64,000 nucleotides of DNA, taken from assembly GCA_035236585.1 (NCBI GenBank), contig CP141132.1:54625880-54689879 (forward strand). Reading direction: 5' to 3'. Positions 1 through 11,002 of this stretch are shown one piece after another (within the stretch, counting starts at the first letter, position 1; the number at the start of each line of letters is the position of its first letter). Source of the stretch: Warburgia ugandensis. Its lineage: Eukaryota > Streptophyta > Magnoliopsida > Canellales > Canellaceae. The notes beneath the pieces are model-generated. The model saw only the letters and a program-made list of their open reading frames with translations. It made no database searches and had not been told where the DNA came from. A program made the translations under genes and the position numbers.

Positions 1-3000
1 CTGCAATAAAGTAATCTTATCAAAGGTGAGAAAATTAAAGAACCTAGATGGCTATCTTACCATCATAAAGAATATTAGAATATGAGTACACTATCACAAG
101 GATATAATATGAGTATGATAGGGGATGTAAAAGATAGACTTTGAGAAGAATTTTGATGATAATCTAAGAGGGATGAGAATGCAAGATGATATTAGGAAAT
201 GACTGTGACTCGAACTAGGTCACGAAGGTATGGATCTTGAAGGACTTAGCTCAAGTTTGGATGCCTTAATTGGAGTCTTATAAAGAGTGAAGTGCTATCG
301 AATAATAACTACTTGAGTATTATGGAACAAATCTGAAGATGTATACAAGTGACATATTTTGTGATTAAGAGGAACATAACACAAATATGATAGGTAAATG
401 AATTCTACCAAGTTATCAAAAGATTTTGACAATAATATTGGGGATGATAGATCGGTGATAATAGATTGATCCTAACATGTACTTGTAAGAAAAGTATAGC
501 ATGATCAAAACGTCAATGTCATTATTAAGACATTGTATGAATTTTATTGAGGCTATAGGCAATTGAGGATTTCAATGATCTTAAGACAGTTTAGAATTTC
601 TTAGAAGCATTCAGTTTATCATATCTGTTAAGAAAAGGAGTAGATGCAGTATCAATTATATGCAACAAAGCATATAGAGACATTGATCTAGGTAGACCAA
701 ATGAGGATTTTGAAGAAAAGAGAGAAAGAGATAGAGATGTAACTATAAGTATTCGACGAATATTGAATAATCAAAGTAAGAAGATCATGACTCTATGAAG
801 ATACATACAATTCTATCATCTTGAATCCTATAGGAAGGAAGATCAAACAAATGCAAAGGAATAATACTAGGTGAGTTGGTCATCTTATTGTAAAAGAGTA
901 TAAAAGAGAGGAAGCATATGGGGTTTAAGACTTTGAGTAGAGTATCGAATTTCAGGAGATTATGTGACAAGAAATTTTCAAAGAAGAATGGCGACCAACT
1001 AGAAGTTAAACTTCTACAAATAGTTTGATATCAATTAGATTCTTATCAGATCCATTAGCTTATGAGGAACACCAATGGATATAATCCACAAAAAGGAAAA
1101 TTTGGTGATATCCCACCTTGCCAATAAAGTATATTGAAAAAGGAATTAAGCAGGGACAGTAACTTGTCCATTTAGCAATAGGGTACCATCAAGGATCAAA
1201 TTGAGGTCTTACTATCATAGATTGGAAAACCAAAAATCTTAAGACCATTATTTAGCCATTACCTTTAGAGTACTGTTGACTAAATAAAGGTATCCCACCC
1301 TAATTAATCAAGTATGTTAGTATTTATGAGTTAGTAGTCAAAGTTATATACTCAGAGGGATATTATAAGTATTTAGACTTGAGTTTTCCTTGAAAGAAGT
1401 ACTTGCTAAACTAAGTCATTTGAAGGTATGAGGTCAGTTGATGAAGACAATTGCAACTGAGATGGGAGCAAAAATAAGAAGTAATCTAAACCAATGTGAA
1501 AGATTTTCCAAACCTTAATGGCTACCATGACAAGGTGAAGAAATTACTTTGAGACTGAAAAATACTGCTGACTTGGATTAAAAAGGAAGGCAAATAAGTA
1601 TTGATCACTTTAGAGACCCTTGAGCTTATGACAAAGATATATCTGGAAAGAGAATCAAATAAAGTCTTTCTATGTGTCTACGAAAATGTTCCATTCTTAC
1701 CTTAATGTTTTTTGTTTTTTTTTCAAATTTGATGATTTAACAGCTTCAGCATAACTTGATGTAGTAGCTATTGAATGAGAACTGCTATTGTAAGCTAAGT
1801 ATGAGGAGGCACTTGAAGAATAAAATTTGAGGAATTGAGAAAATCACTACTTATGAGGATACCTCCTGACAATACAGACTGCATGGTTGACCATAAGGCC
1901 TTGATAAAAGATTACACAATTTATTGACATGGGGGATGAAAGGAGAAAAAGTGAGATGGCTAGCACACTATAAGGTGTAGAATTAATGTTACGTTGCCTT
2001 TAGACAAATAGTTAGTTGTTATGTGCATATACTAAGTACGAAAAATCAATTGAAGGAATTTCCTAAGGACTAACCCTACTGGATTGAGAATAGAACTTTT
2101 GGACTGAAAGGTTACAAAGAAAACCATCAAGCAAAGAAAGGACAAAGAGAATGATGACAAAGGATTCAACCATGACCTAGTAAGGGTACTCGGTTATGAA
2201 TAAGATACTTTTTTCTTTGCATAAATGGGAACATTATTGAAAATCCTAATGACCAATTGATGTGAATAGTGAGGTAGGCCTCTGACAAGAACAATTGACC
2301 CATGATGATGAAACGACCATTAACATTTGACATGAGAAAATCGTTTAATGAATTCAATAACTATGAAACTAGATATAGAGTTAGGACATTTTACTTTCAG
2401 TATATGATGAGGTCCTCGATGGAAGATGCTACTAATTGGCTTTCATTTTTGAATATAACTTTGGTTGAGGAATCAAGTCACATATGGAAAACGACAGACA
2501 GTTGAAATTCAAAGTTAATCAAGGGTTTGGCTATAGAGCACATGATACCATGTCAATTATTGAAGTATCTTGGGGACAAATAGAAAAGATAAGAAGCAAA
2601 GTTAGACAATAGAAAGAAGGTAATCTTTTGGGGACTCTTGCTAATGACATATAACCAACCATTAGAAGGAGATATGGATGATGAAGAGATAATAGATGAA
2701 AGACAAGAAGAAAAAGGGATCATCCTATGATATTCAAAAAGGACTATGAGAAATAAGATAATATGATCTTGAAAGAAGTATGGAGTAATTTATACATGAA
2801 TAAAGAAATATGATCCTACAAGGAGACTATCTTATACATGATAAGAAAAGTATAGGCATCTAAGGATTTCGAGATAGATGAATTACAGCTAGAAACCGGT
2901 GTTGTTAAACTGACACGTATGGGAGTATGCATCAGAGTATGTAGCGAAAGCGGCCCTTATAGGTAAGGCCTTGTAGGAGGAACAATAGAAATGATAAATT

Positions 3001-3115
3001 GAGGTTGGGCCTAGATTTGATTCCTAAGGGGGAGAATGCATTCACCAAGAAGTTATCTAAGAAACAAATATCTGGAAGATGATAATTTAATGAATTTCGA
3101 GGACAAAATTCTTTT
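1..3115 (+). other. Non-coding internal region of element 1
   Basis: About 3.1 kb of AT-rich DNA with no open frame above 70 codons on the sense strand. I could not find gag zinc knuckle, DTG protease, RT, RNase H, H2C2 or chromodomain motifs. The same region, equally non-coding, occurs inverted in element 2 (15785-18866), with matching stretches at both ends and in the middle (for example about 1261-1320 against 17355-17405). The last ~60 bp resemble the end of a gypsy polyprotein, with the GGN-type reading common just before the PPT. It is either a heavily decayed pol or a replaced, non-autonomous internal domain. I favour the second because two copies share it. Confidence 0.6.
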
Positions 3116-3128
3116 AAGGGGGTAATAA
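3116..3128 (+). other. Polypurine tract of element 1
   Basis: The tract AAGGGGGTAATAA ends exactly where the 3' LTR starts. The same tract precedes the 3' LTRs of elements 2 and 3 on the other strand. It is the expected plus-strand priming site. Confidence 0.8.
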
Positions 3129-3518
3129 TGTAATGCCCAAGCAATTTACGCTATTTTTAACAAAAATTGGACATTCTATGGGAAATGGACTCGGTTGAAT
3201 GTTTGATTTTATTTAAAATATTAAATGAAGGAATTTGTGAGGAAAATTAGTACCATTAGATTCTACTAGAAAAATGGAATCCAACGCTTCAAAAATCACC
3301 CAAAACGGAGTTCGTATGAAGAAGTTACGGCTGTTTAAAGATATGGTTATTTATGGAATTTAAATAGAAAAACGAAAAAACGAAAAACGCAGGGGGCCGT
3401 TTTGATAACGGCACCCCATCATCTTCTTCCTCTAGATTTCTCCACAAATCCTGGATTTTAGAGAAATTTGCCACCACCAAGGGCGGCACCGCAATTGGCA
3501 GCACTGCCATAGCAGGGC

Positions 3519-3526
3519 TATAAAAA
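3519..3526 (+). promoter_or_regulatory. LTR TATA box (element 1)
   Basis: TATAAAAA lies about 390 bp into the LTR and is flanked by GGGC and GCCC, which can pair. Equivalent TATA boxes occur at similar depth in the other LTRs of the family, so this is the likely U3 promoter with transcription starting about 30 bp downstream. Confidence 0.65.
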
Positions 3527-3813
3527 GCCCCATCTCCCCCTATCCAAAATGTGATTTTCAGGTCGTTTTGAGACTGGGGTTTCCAGCAAAATCGGAAACC
3601 CGTCTCAAGCCAAGACCCCTCTGCATTTTCCGACAACGGCCAGGCCAAAGTTAGGCCAGCCATGCCGTTCCCGTCTCCCCATTTCCCCTCTCTTCTCTAT
3701 TCTGATCTGGGCATTGGGGTTTTTCCCCTCCTTCAAGTTTTCCGGCGATAGAGGATTTTCAGAACCAGGAACGGGTTCCACCTCTAGAAAAAGGGCGTCC
3801 CCAGGCTTCCTAG

Positions 3814-5534
3814 GTAAGACGTCCTTACCTCCTTCTTTGGTTCATCCCGCTTTCAGGCTAGATCCAGGCTGGATCTAGCGTCCTCAGACTTTTTCCAACC
3901 GGATTTCCTAGCCAGAAAATGTCCCCAAACCGGCTCAGACGACCTTGCACGAACCAGGCGTCCCAAGGATGCCATGCTCCACCTGCACCTGGGACTGGGT
4001 CCCTGGGATGGGTTCTGAGCATACGATAGTGCGTACACTGTCCCAGGTGTAGCCTTCGGGTGCGTGCGAGACATGGGGCACGGGTCCTGGCTCGACCAGG
4101 GTGCACGGGGTGCCCTGGGAGCTGAGACGCGCCTTGCTACAAGGTGCGTCCGTATGATGATGCGCGTCATAGCGCGTCACTTGAGCATGCATATGTGCGT
4201 GTAAAACGTGGTCCCTGGCACGGCCTTTGTTCGCGCACGCATGTAAGGCGGTCGCGGTTCAACCAGGATACACGGGTATCCTGGGAACTGGGACACGCGG
4301 ACCCAATGAGACTTTAAAGTTTAGATCAAAGGACAAATTACAGAGTTTAATTATTGGAAAGTAGATCCATATTATAGGATCTAACCTGACAAATGAATTA
4401 GGCAAGGACCAAGGACCCAATAGGCAGAGCTAGCGATCTAATGTCTAAATGGATTGAAATTAATAAGGACTCCTTATATCTATTCATACCCAGGAGTTTA
4501 TAAATGAGACCCAGGGACGGGTTGAGTGATAAAGGACGCGACTCCAGGAGACTTTAAGGTAGGTGCTCTATCGCTACTAGACTTTTTAAAAGAGCCATGA
4601 TTGTTTTATGCATGTTTTAATTATAAGTTATATAACTTGTTTAGCATGACTTAATTCAGCATACATATGATAAATGCTTTATGCATAGATATGTTTTGCA
4701 AATAATTGCATATACATTATGCATAGATATGTTTTGCAAATAATTGCATATACATTATACATATATATGTTTTGCAAACAAATGCATATATTGCATGATT
4801 TGTGAGCATTGAGTTTTTGAAAAATTGCATGTCCTTGAGGGTTACCAAAAGACGTTGGAGTGCCCAAAAGACACTGGGTAGGCAGTTGTGAGGGACCCAA
4901 AGAGGACAGGTTTTGAAAAAGAGGTTTTTGGTTGTTTGATCTGATATGATTTGGGCTGATAAGCTCGTGGGCACTATGCTAAGTGGTTTGGGTTGGCCTC
5001 CAGCCTCTACCACTATTAGGTGGATGGGTACCACGCCCAAAAAGGGCAACGTCCCTGCTTCAACTGCATGTGGTACAGGGAGCTACCACTGGTGTCACGG
5101 CACTGGGTCGAAGTGCCATATGTCCCGTGGAGGCATATGACCTTATGTCCTCAGGTACCCAAGGACCACACGGCGGCGAAGTCGTGGGCATAGTTGGACC
5201 CTATGGTTTGAGGATTTATTTGCATTGCATATGGCATTACATGAGGTTGGTCGACCATACCAGATATCCATGACTTGGATTCAGTTGAGCATCTTATGCA
5301 TATCATTATATTTATGATATATGATACTTTCGACTTGGATTATGCTATTCTTTAAGTCATCAGTATTCCGATTCGACAGTGGTTTTTAATATTGATATTG
5401 AACATGATTGTTCGAACATGCACATGTTTTAAAGAGCATACGATTTTTTTAAACATAGCATGCATTGCAAAACTAGTAGTGTTAGACTCCTACTGAGTAT
5501 AGTATATACTCACCCTATCCTTAACATTTTTTAG
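3814..5534 (+). other. Candidate intron within the LTR of element 1
   Basis: Donor-like CCTAG|GTAAGA at 3814 lies about 295 bp after the TATA box. Acceptor-like ATTTTTTAG ends at 5534. The sites sit at corresponding places in the other LTRs of the family. The interval would be a 1721-nt intron in the 5' leader. Inference from site conservation only. Confidence 0.35.
4681..4793 (+). repeat. 38-bp tandem triplication in LTR of element 1
   Basis: Two identical 38-bp copies (4681-4718, 4719-4756) are followed by a diverged third copy (4757-4793). Each contains TATGTTTTGCAAA. I did not see the expansion in the other LTRs of the family. Confidence 0.85.
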
Positions 5535-5904
5535 AATAGTTCCACTCACAAATAGAAGATGCCTCAAGAGATATTAGTGCTACGAGTAAGTGAATTAAAA
5601 TGGAGACAATTATACATGTAAGTAAACTCTCAACCCTTTGGACATGTATTTATTTACAGTTGGGCTGTGTATTGTGACTGGATAGACCTGGGGAAAAACA
5701 TTTATGATATCTGAAGTTTTTCAAAAACTACTTTGAGTATTGTGCAAGCAAATGACACTTGGGGTTTTCAAAATGAGTTTAAAACTAAAGATTTTCTACT
5801 GCATTGCATGGTTTTTATAAAATGGTTTTCAAATAGGGATGCATCCCACCTTAGGAAATTAGATATTGCATTTAAAAATGCATGAGAAAACCAAGGTCGT
5901 CACA

Positions 5905-7686
5905 ACATGGGCTATTGTAGTGTAGCATATGTAAGTACGAGTCGATCCCACAAGGACTTCCCTTAATAATTTATAGTTTAAATAAAATTCAATTGTTCAA
6001 AAATTAAAAATAAGTGACCAAAATTAAGTGAAAGTGTAATCATAATTTAGATATATTTAATCAATGAAAACTAGAGAGTTCCAAATTCAAAAAGATAGGA
6101 AATTAACAAAAAAAAAAGAAATATCTACTTCCCTATCTTAATCACATCATTTTCCTCAAATCAGGTATCTTCAGTCTCAATCGGCCTTCATCACTTTCTT
6201 TTTGATGATTCTAATTAGGGATCCAATGGTTGGATTAGGTAGATTCCCTAAAATCTTAAAGATCAGGAGTAAAGAGTGACTTTGGGTTTTGAATGACTTA
6301 GATTGATTTTTGGAGTTTAGATTAAAGATCAGGGATATTGAATAAGCTAAGGGATGTCCTCATAATGAAATTTGAAATTTAATTGAAAATCTGACCTGAA
6401 ACAGAGGAGAAATAGAGAGATCTTGTTTGTTAAGGCTAAACCGTTGATTAGGTTAAGCCTTAATTAAATAAGCTCAGATTGTGTAGTTCCTGGATAACAA
6501 ATCATAGACAAAATAAAACTAGAATAGAAGCAGGGATACAGAGGGATTAAAATGAGGGACTCAGATGGAATTTAGGATTAAATGCCATGGGTAGAAATGG
6601 AATTAAGGGAAAAAATAGATTTAAGAAAAAGAATGGAAAGTTGATGATGCAAAGGATGACAGTGAAGAAGGGGGAGAAATAGAAAACCCTTGTCATGTTT
6701 CTTCCTTTGAGCTGTCCGGTGTGACGCAAGGAAAGGGGTAGTGCAGTGGAGTGGAGACTGGTCGATGATGGAAGAGAAGGTGGGTTGATCGTAGAGAGGG
6801 GAGGAGCAAGGGGTGCCGATGTGGTGGAGGGGTTTTTTGACATTGTTGTGCCAGTGCCTATGATAATCTGTAGTGAGGCAGGGAAAGAGAAGGTAGCTGG
6901 GAAGGACTGTCAGGTGTAGCAAAAGAAGAATAGGAAGATGGGGCAAGGCGTTGTAGGCTAGCCTGTGATGGAGAGGAGAAAAAAACAAAAAACCAATGAG
7001 CAAAAACAACTGGAAAGCAAAGGAAAATAGTAATGGTAAGCTAGTGATGGAGTGTAAATAGAGAATAGTGGAGAGGAAGGGGTCAATTTGCAGTCTCTTG
7101 CAACTGCCTCCTATAGTCACGGTTAAGAAGAGGAATAGAATAGAGATGAGAAAGTGGAGGGAGAAGAAGATAAATAGCATGGAGAGGGAGGAAAAGAGGG
7201 AAAGAAAGTGATGGGTTTCCTCTTTCTTTACAATGTTCAGCTAAAGAGAGAAGGTGGTAGTGGATGGCTTCCTCTCTTCAAAGCACACCACCTTTTAATT
7301 TGCCTTTTAGCTTACTTTCCTCCTTAGAGAATTCTAACTATTGGGGATTTCCAAATCTTCTCTATGTTTTCCTTTAAAACAAATTTTCCTTCAAGAAGCC
7401 ATTCCATCTCCACATTGAATCTTTATTGGCTGATCTACATCGTTGAAATTAGATATGAATCATCCAAGCCTATTTTAGTTGATTTGTAAAATATAAGACT
7501 ATATTAGAATTATCTAAACCATACATTAAGCATCTAACATGCTCCGATGATCATCTGACCATTAAATTTTATAAATTAATCGTTGGATGTTTAATTTAAA
7601 CTTTAACTCATATTTTATTAAAAAATTATCAAATTGATGAGTCTAATTAAATGCTAAATTAAGGTTATTTTGGCTAAAATTAAACA
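5905..7686 (-). repeat. 3' LTR of Athila/Tat-like element
   Basis: Matches the split 5' LTR (12686-13428 and 21845-22863) along its length. Shared landmarks are the GATCCAATGGTTGGATTAGG stretch near 6220 and 13010, and the block ATTAAATGCCATGGGTAGAA near 6577 and 13322. The extreme left end, about 10 bp, is missing where element 1 abuts. A 200-codon open frame on the minus strand at 6578-7180 is low-complexity leucine/serine/histidine-rich translation of LTR DNA and is not called. Confidence 0.8.
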
Positions 7687-7699
7687 CTCCCCAACCAGC
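7687..7699 (-). other. Polypurine tract of Athila/Tat-like element
   Basis: On the minus strand GCTGGTTGGGGAG runs straight into the LTR start TGTTTAATT. The same layout is found at 63591-63603. Further upstream is the GCTCTGGACTAGCAAAA-type stretch common before Tat/Athila PPTs. Confidence 0.75.
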
Positions 7700-9287
7700 A
7701 TTTTGCTAGTCCAGAGCAAAACATGTAAAAGATCATTTTTTAAAAACTGATATAAGGTGCCACTTTTGGAGGTACTCGCAATTGCATTTAGCATATGCAA
7801 CAAGTCATTAAACCCCTAGGTTATCCCTAGTAGATGAGTTAGGTCTCGTGAGGGTTTGCAGCGAAAACATCCATAAAATTCAATAAAGTTGAGTTTCACA
7901 TTTTATCTCAGAGAATCCTCATTCATTACCATTCTATTTGTTTTTAACAACTTAATGGAGAAGATTTGATAATTTTACAAATCATACACAAATGAAAGAC
8001 ATTTTATTTATTTTTCAGATTGCATGTCTGTGTACGGCCACATAAATCTTGATTTCTAACTGGATATGCTTAACTTCTGGTGGAAATATATCTTGACCTC
8101 AAATCCTCAAGGTATACTCTCAAAAATGAAGCTTTTAGATAAGAACTTGAATATATTTCTCTTATTATGTGACCAAATCCAACAAGCTAATGGTTAACAT
8201 AAATCTTTTAAATGCTCATGTGACAAAAGGAAAGTGACCCCTATGAGTGGATATTATTACCAAGAATATTAGTGGTAATTTACCTTAAATATTTCTTTTT
8301 ATCTCCTCTTTAGGGCTATGTTCCACCTAAGATCAACAAGTCTTGAACTAGGATGAAACATAAGCTTAGAATAGGTTTAGAAAAAATGGGTACAAGGATT
8401 TCAAAGGTTCAAAATTGAGTAGAGGTCTTCAATGAATATCTATTAGGACAACTTTCCTTTTGGGTTGTACTTGAAGCTCTTTCATATTTTTGTCTTTCTC
8501 TTTCAAATTTTTTTTTAGCTTCTTTGGAAGAAAGACAACTAATTTTCACACTTCTTTGACTTTTTTTATCCTTTTCTACTAACTCTAGTCATTTTGACAA
8601 TGGCTAATGGATATTTATTTTACTAGCTTATTCTAAGTTAAGGTAAGTGGGGTTAAGAAAGAAAAGGCTTAATAACAGGCTCAAAGGGGCTAACTAATGA
8701 TATGATATACTGGGTAGGCTTTATATCTCTAAGCTGAGCAAGGATGGCCAATATCATTTCCTAGGTTTTTTAAAGCCTATCAGATTTAATAAATTTTCTG
8801 GAAATAAATCTATTACTTCTATTTATTCTTGATAGTTAACAAAAGCAAGGATAATAGAATCCCACTAAATTATGTACACTAAAGAAATTATGGAATTACT
8901 TATAACTCTCTGAAAGAAGATAGTCCCTAAATTCATTGGGTTATATGTCTCCACTAGTTTTCCTCATGGTCTCTAAGTTATACCTCTCTATTAATCTTGA
9001 CTATGTGCTGTGTGTAAATGGTTTCTGAGAATTAACTTTTATAAAATGCTTCAACATATGAATAGTATGCAAAACTAGTCATATACACTCCCATTAAGAG
9101 GTGAAAACATTAGAATTACTAAATTCTGAACATACAGTTCTCATCATAATAAGGAAACTCTTTCAAAAACATTTTCTTTTTCTTTTCTTTTGGAAAACTC
9201 AAGAAAATAAAAAATCTTTGTGTGCATCTACACCCACCCCTCAACTTGAACGAAACATTGTCCTCAATGTGCATCTTCAGCCATACA
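7700..9287 (-). other. 3' untranslated region of Athila/Tat-like element
   Basis: About 1.6 kb between the protease remnant and the PPT. I find no coding motif. The first ~400 bp (7700-8100) match 63604-64000 of the second Athila/Tat-like element, including the stretch around GAGGGTTTGCAG. The conservation suggests a non-coding sequence that travels with the family. Confidence 0.6.
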
Positions 9288-9860
9288 TTAACAATAGAAT
9301 GTACAATGTGTAAGAAAGTCCTCCAGTAGATCAAAGGTAGACAATGGTGGTAGAACTTCTGGAATTAAATCTTCAATCATGTTGTGAGAGTCATCAAGAT
9401 CTAATTGTTGATGGTTGGCATAGAAGACATTGAGCCCAACTTTCATATTTCCAAAGGATAATTGTATTACACCATTTCTACAATTTATGATTGCATTGGA
9501 CATTGCTAAGAATGAATGTCCAAGAATCATAAGAATCTAATTACTAGGGTCTGCTATAGACTGGGTATCCAGGAAAATGAAATCAAGAGGGAAATAAAAC
9601 TAGTCTACCTATATTAATACATCCTCAACCATACCATGAGGAATCTTAATTGATTTATCAGCTAATTACAATGTGGTGTTGGCTTGCTTAAGCTCACCAA
9701 GCCTTAGTTCCTCATAGACAAAATATGGCAATAGATTAATATTAGTCCCAAAGTTAAGTAATGTGCTATTTATGACATGATCTCCTATAATGCAAGAAAT
9801 TGTATGACATCCTGGATTTGTAAATTTTGGTGGGGTCTTGTGTTGACTTAAAGAGCTCAC
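9288..9860 (-). pseudogene. Aspartic protease remnant of Athila/Tat-like element
   Basis: Read right to left in two frames. The first segment (9666-9860) contains a NLLPYFVYEELRLGEL-type stretch, which follows the active site in Athila-type proteases. The usual D-x-G-A just before it reads NFGTN here, so the catalytic Asp is lost. The second segment (9288-9530) contains ILGHSFLAMSNAIINCRNG, the conserved downstream part of the domain (usually I-L-G-R-P-F-L). A short broken stretch joins them. In the family this enzyme cuts the Gag-Pol precursor. This copy cannot be active. Confidence 0.8.
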
Positions 9861-10386
9861 TTGTTCAGTGAGGAAGGCTTTCTTTTATACATTAAGCTTT
9901 TTCTTTATAGTGCAGAGCTTTTTAAGAAATTTGGCAGAAGAAGGAATATCCTTATAGCATTGACTAATGGAATATTGATTTGTACATGTTTAAATACCTC
10001 CATCATCTCATTAAAATTTATTCCTTTCTCAGCCTTGTCGAGTAATTGAGGGAATGGGTCTTTAAGCACATAGTGTGCCTCCACTATAAGCCCAAAAGGA
10101 TTAGGAGATGTTTGTCTAATCTCTTTCTCATATGTTTTGGTTGCCTCTTTGTCCTCTGCATTTTCCTTAGCCTGCCCTAATTTGTTATCTATCTAAAATT
10201 GACCCTTAGAGTTGGGGATGGGTTGACTAAGGAACATACCCTTTCCTCTATTATGTAGTTCAGCTAACAATTGCCTTACCTGATGTCTAATTTGGCTATG
10301 GCTTGAGAGTTGACATAGGCTAAATGTCTACTATCATTTTGCAACTGGTGTAAGGCCTTTTGGGTGTCATTATATTTTACAATTTT

Positions 10387-10842
10387 TTAAAGCATGGTAT
10401 GGAAGTTTTCCTCTAAATATGGTTTCTTTTGTTGTTGAGGTTGTTGAAAGCCAAGTGAATGTTGGGGAACTATGGTTCTAAGAGGAAAGTTTTGGACAAG
10501 CGGATTTACAAATGGTCTCCCATGGTGGTTATTCTTTGACCAAGATAAATTGGGATGCATAACACATCTAGGGCTGTAGGTCTCAGGATATGGGTTATTG
10601 CTAGGTTGGCGATATGCATTCAATGCATTCGCTTTGTCAACAAGATAGTCATTCAACACTCTATTTGATGGACAAGATGAGGTGATATGGATTGGGCTAG
10701 AACATATAGCACAAACCTCTTGTGGAGGTTTATGGGATAAAGTAGCATCCATGAAAGATTCAAACATTGTTTCAAGTCTGTCCATTCTTCCACCTAATTT
10801 TTCAACTACAGAGTCAAGTTTAGGGGATAGATCACTATGCAC
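10387..10842 (-). pseudogene. Gag C-terminal part with zinc knuckle (Athila/Tat-like)
   Basis: A 151-codon open segment on the minus strand. Residues ~43-56 read CAICSSPIHITSSC, an intact C-x2-C-x4-H-x4-C zinc knuckle, preceded by a K-P-P-Q-E-V stretch typical of Athila/Tat Gag. A coiled-coil-like N-terminal part (KLDSVVEKLGGRMDRLE) comes before it and a Q/N/P-rich tail follows. It continues the broken Gag core at 11003-11640. Role in the family: nucleocapsid, RNA packaging. The segment starts at an internal Met, not at a true gene start. Confidence 0.8.
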
Positions 10843-11002
10843 TCCTATCTCATAGAGACCCCCTTCTTAGTGGGTTGGTTGGTTCTTTCTCTCTTATTTG
10901 AATAATCCCATTGCTGAGAATTATCAACCAATGTCTGAAAGAACAACCATGCCTTACTTTCATCCTTTAGCATGAGGGTCCATCCACTCAATACATCTAT
11001 CA

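Larger units (their letters stand above)
1..5904 (+). mobile_element. Element 1: long-LTR Ty3/gypsy retrotransposon, 3' part (runs off left edge)
   Basis: The window opens inside a gypsy-type element. Its 3' LTR (3129-5904) begins TGTAATGCC and ends CGTCACA. A purine-rich tract lies directly upstream. The internal DNA at about 14-60 matches, in inverted orientation, element 2 at about 18475-18521, roughly 330 bp inside the primer binding site of that copy. The missing left part should therefore be only a few hundred bases of internal DNA plus the 5' LTR. The right end abuts the tip of an Athila/Tat-like LTR, so this element inserted there. Its TSD cannot be tested because the left flank is outside the window. 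Confidence 0.85.
3129..5904 (+). repeat. 3' LTR of element 1 (2776 bp, TG...CA)
   Basis: Starts TGTAATGCCC and ends GTCGTCACA. It shares its layout with the LTRs of elements 2 and 3 and with the solo LTRs: an AAAACGGAGTTCG block near 3300, a TATA box at 3519-3526 in a GGGC/GCCC palindrome, a CpG-rich patch at about 3800-4310, a tandem triplication at 4681-4793, and a GAGTATA/TATACTC hairpin near 5495. ORFs of 82-112 codons on the opposite strand lie in GC-rich LTR DNA and have no family resemblance, so they are not genes. Confidence 0.9.

Noticed and set aside
3325-4192. Several 82-112 codon frames on the minus strand
   Set aside because: U3 and CpG-rich patch of LTR 1; overlapping frames with no family resemblance.
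6578-7180. 200-codon open frame on the minus strand
   Set aside because: Low-complexity Leu/Ser/His/Pro translation inside an LTR; the other LTR copy does not keep the frame.
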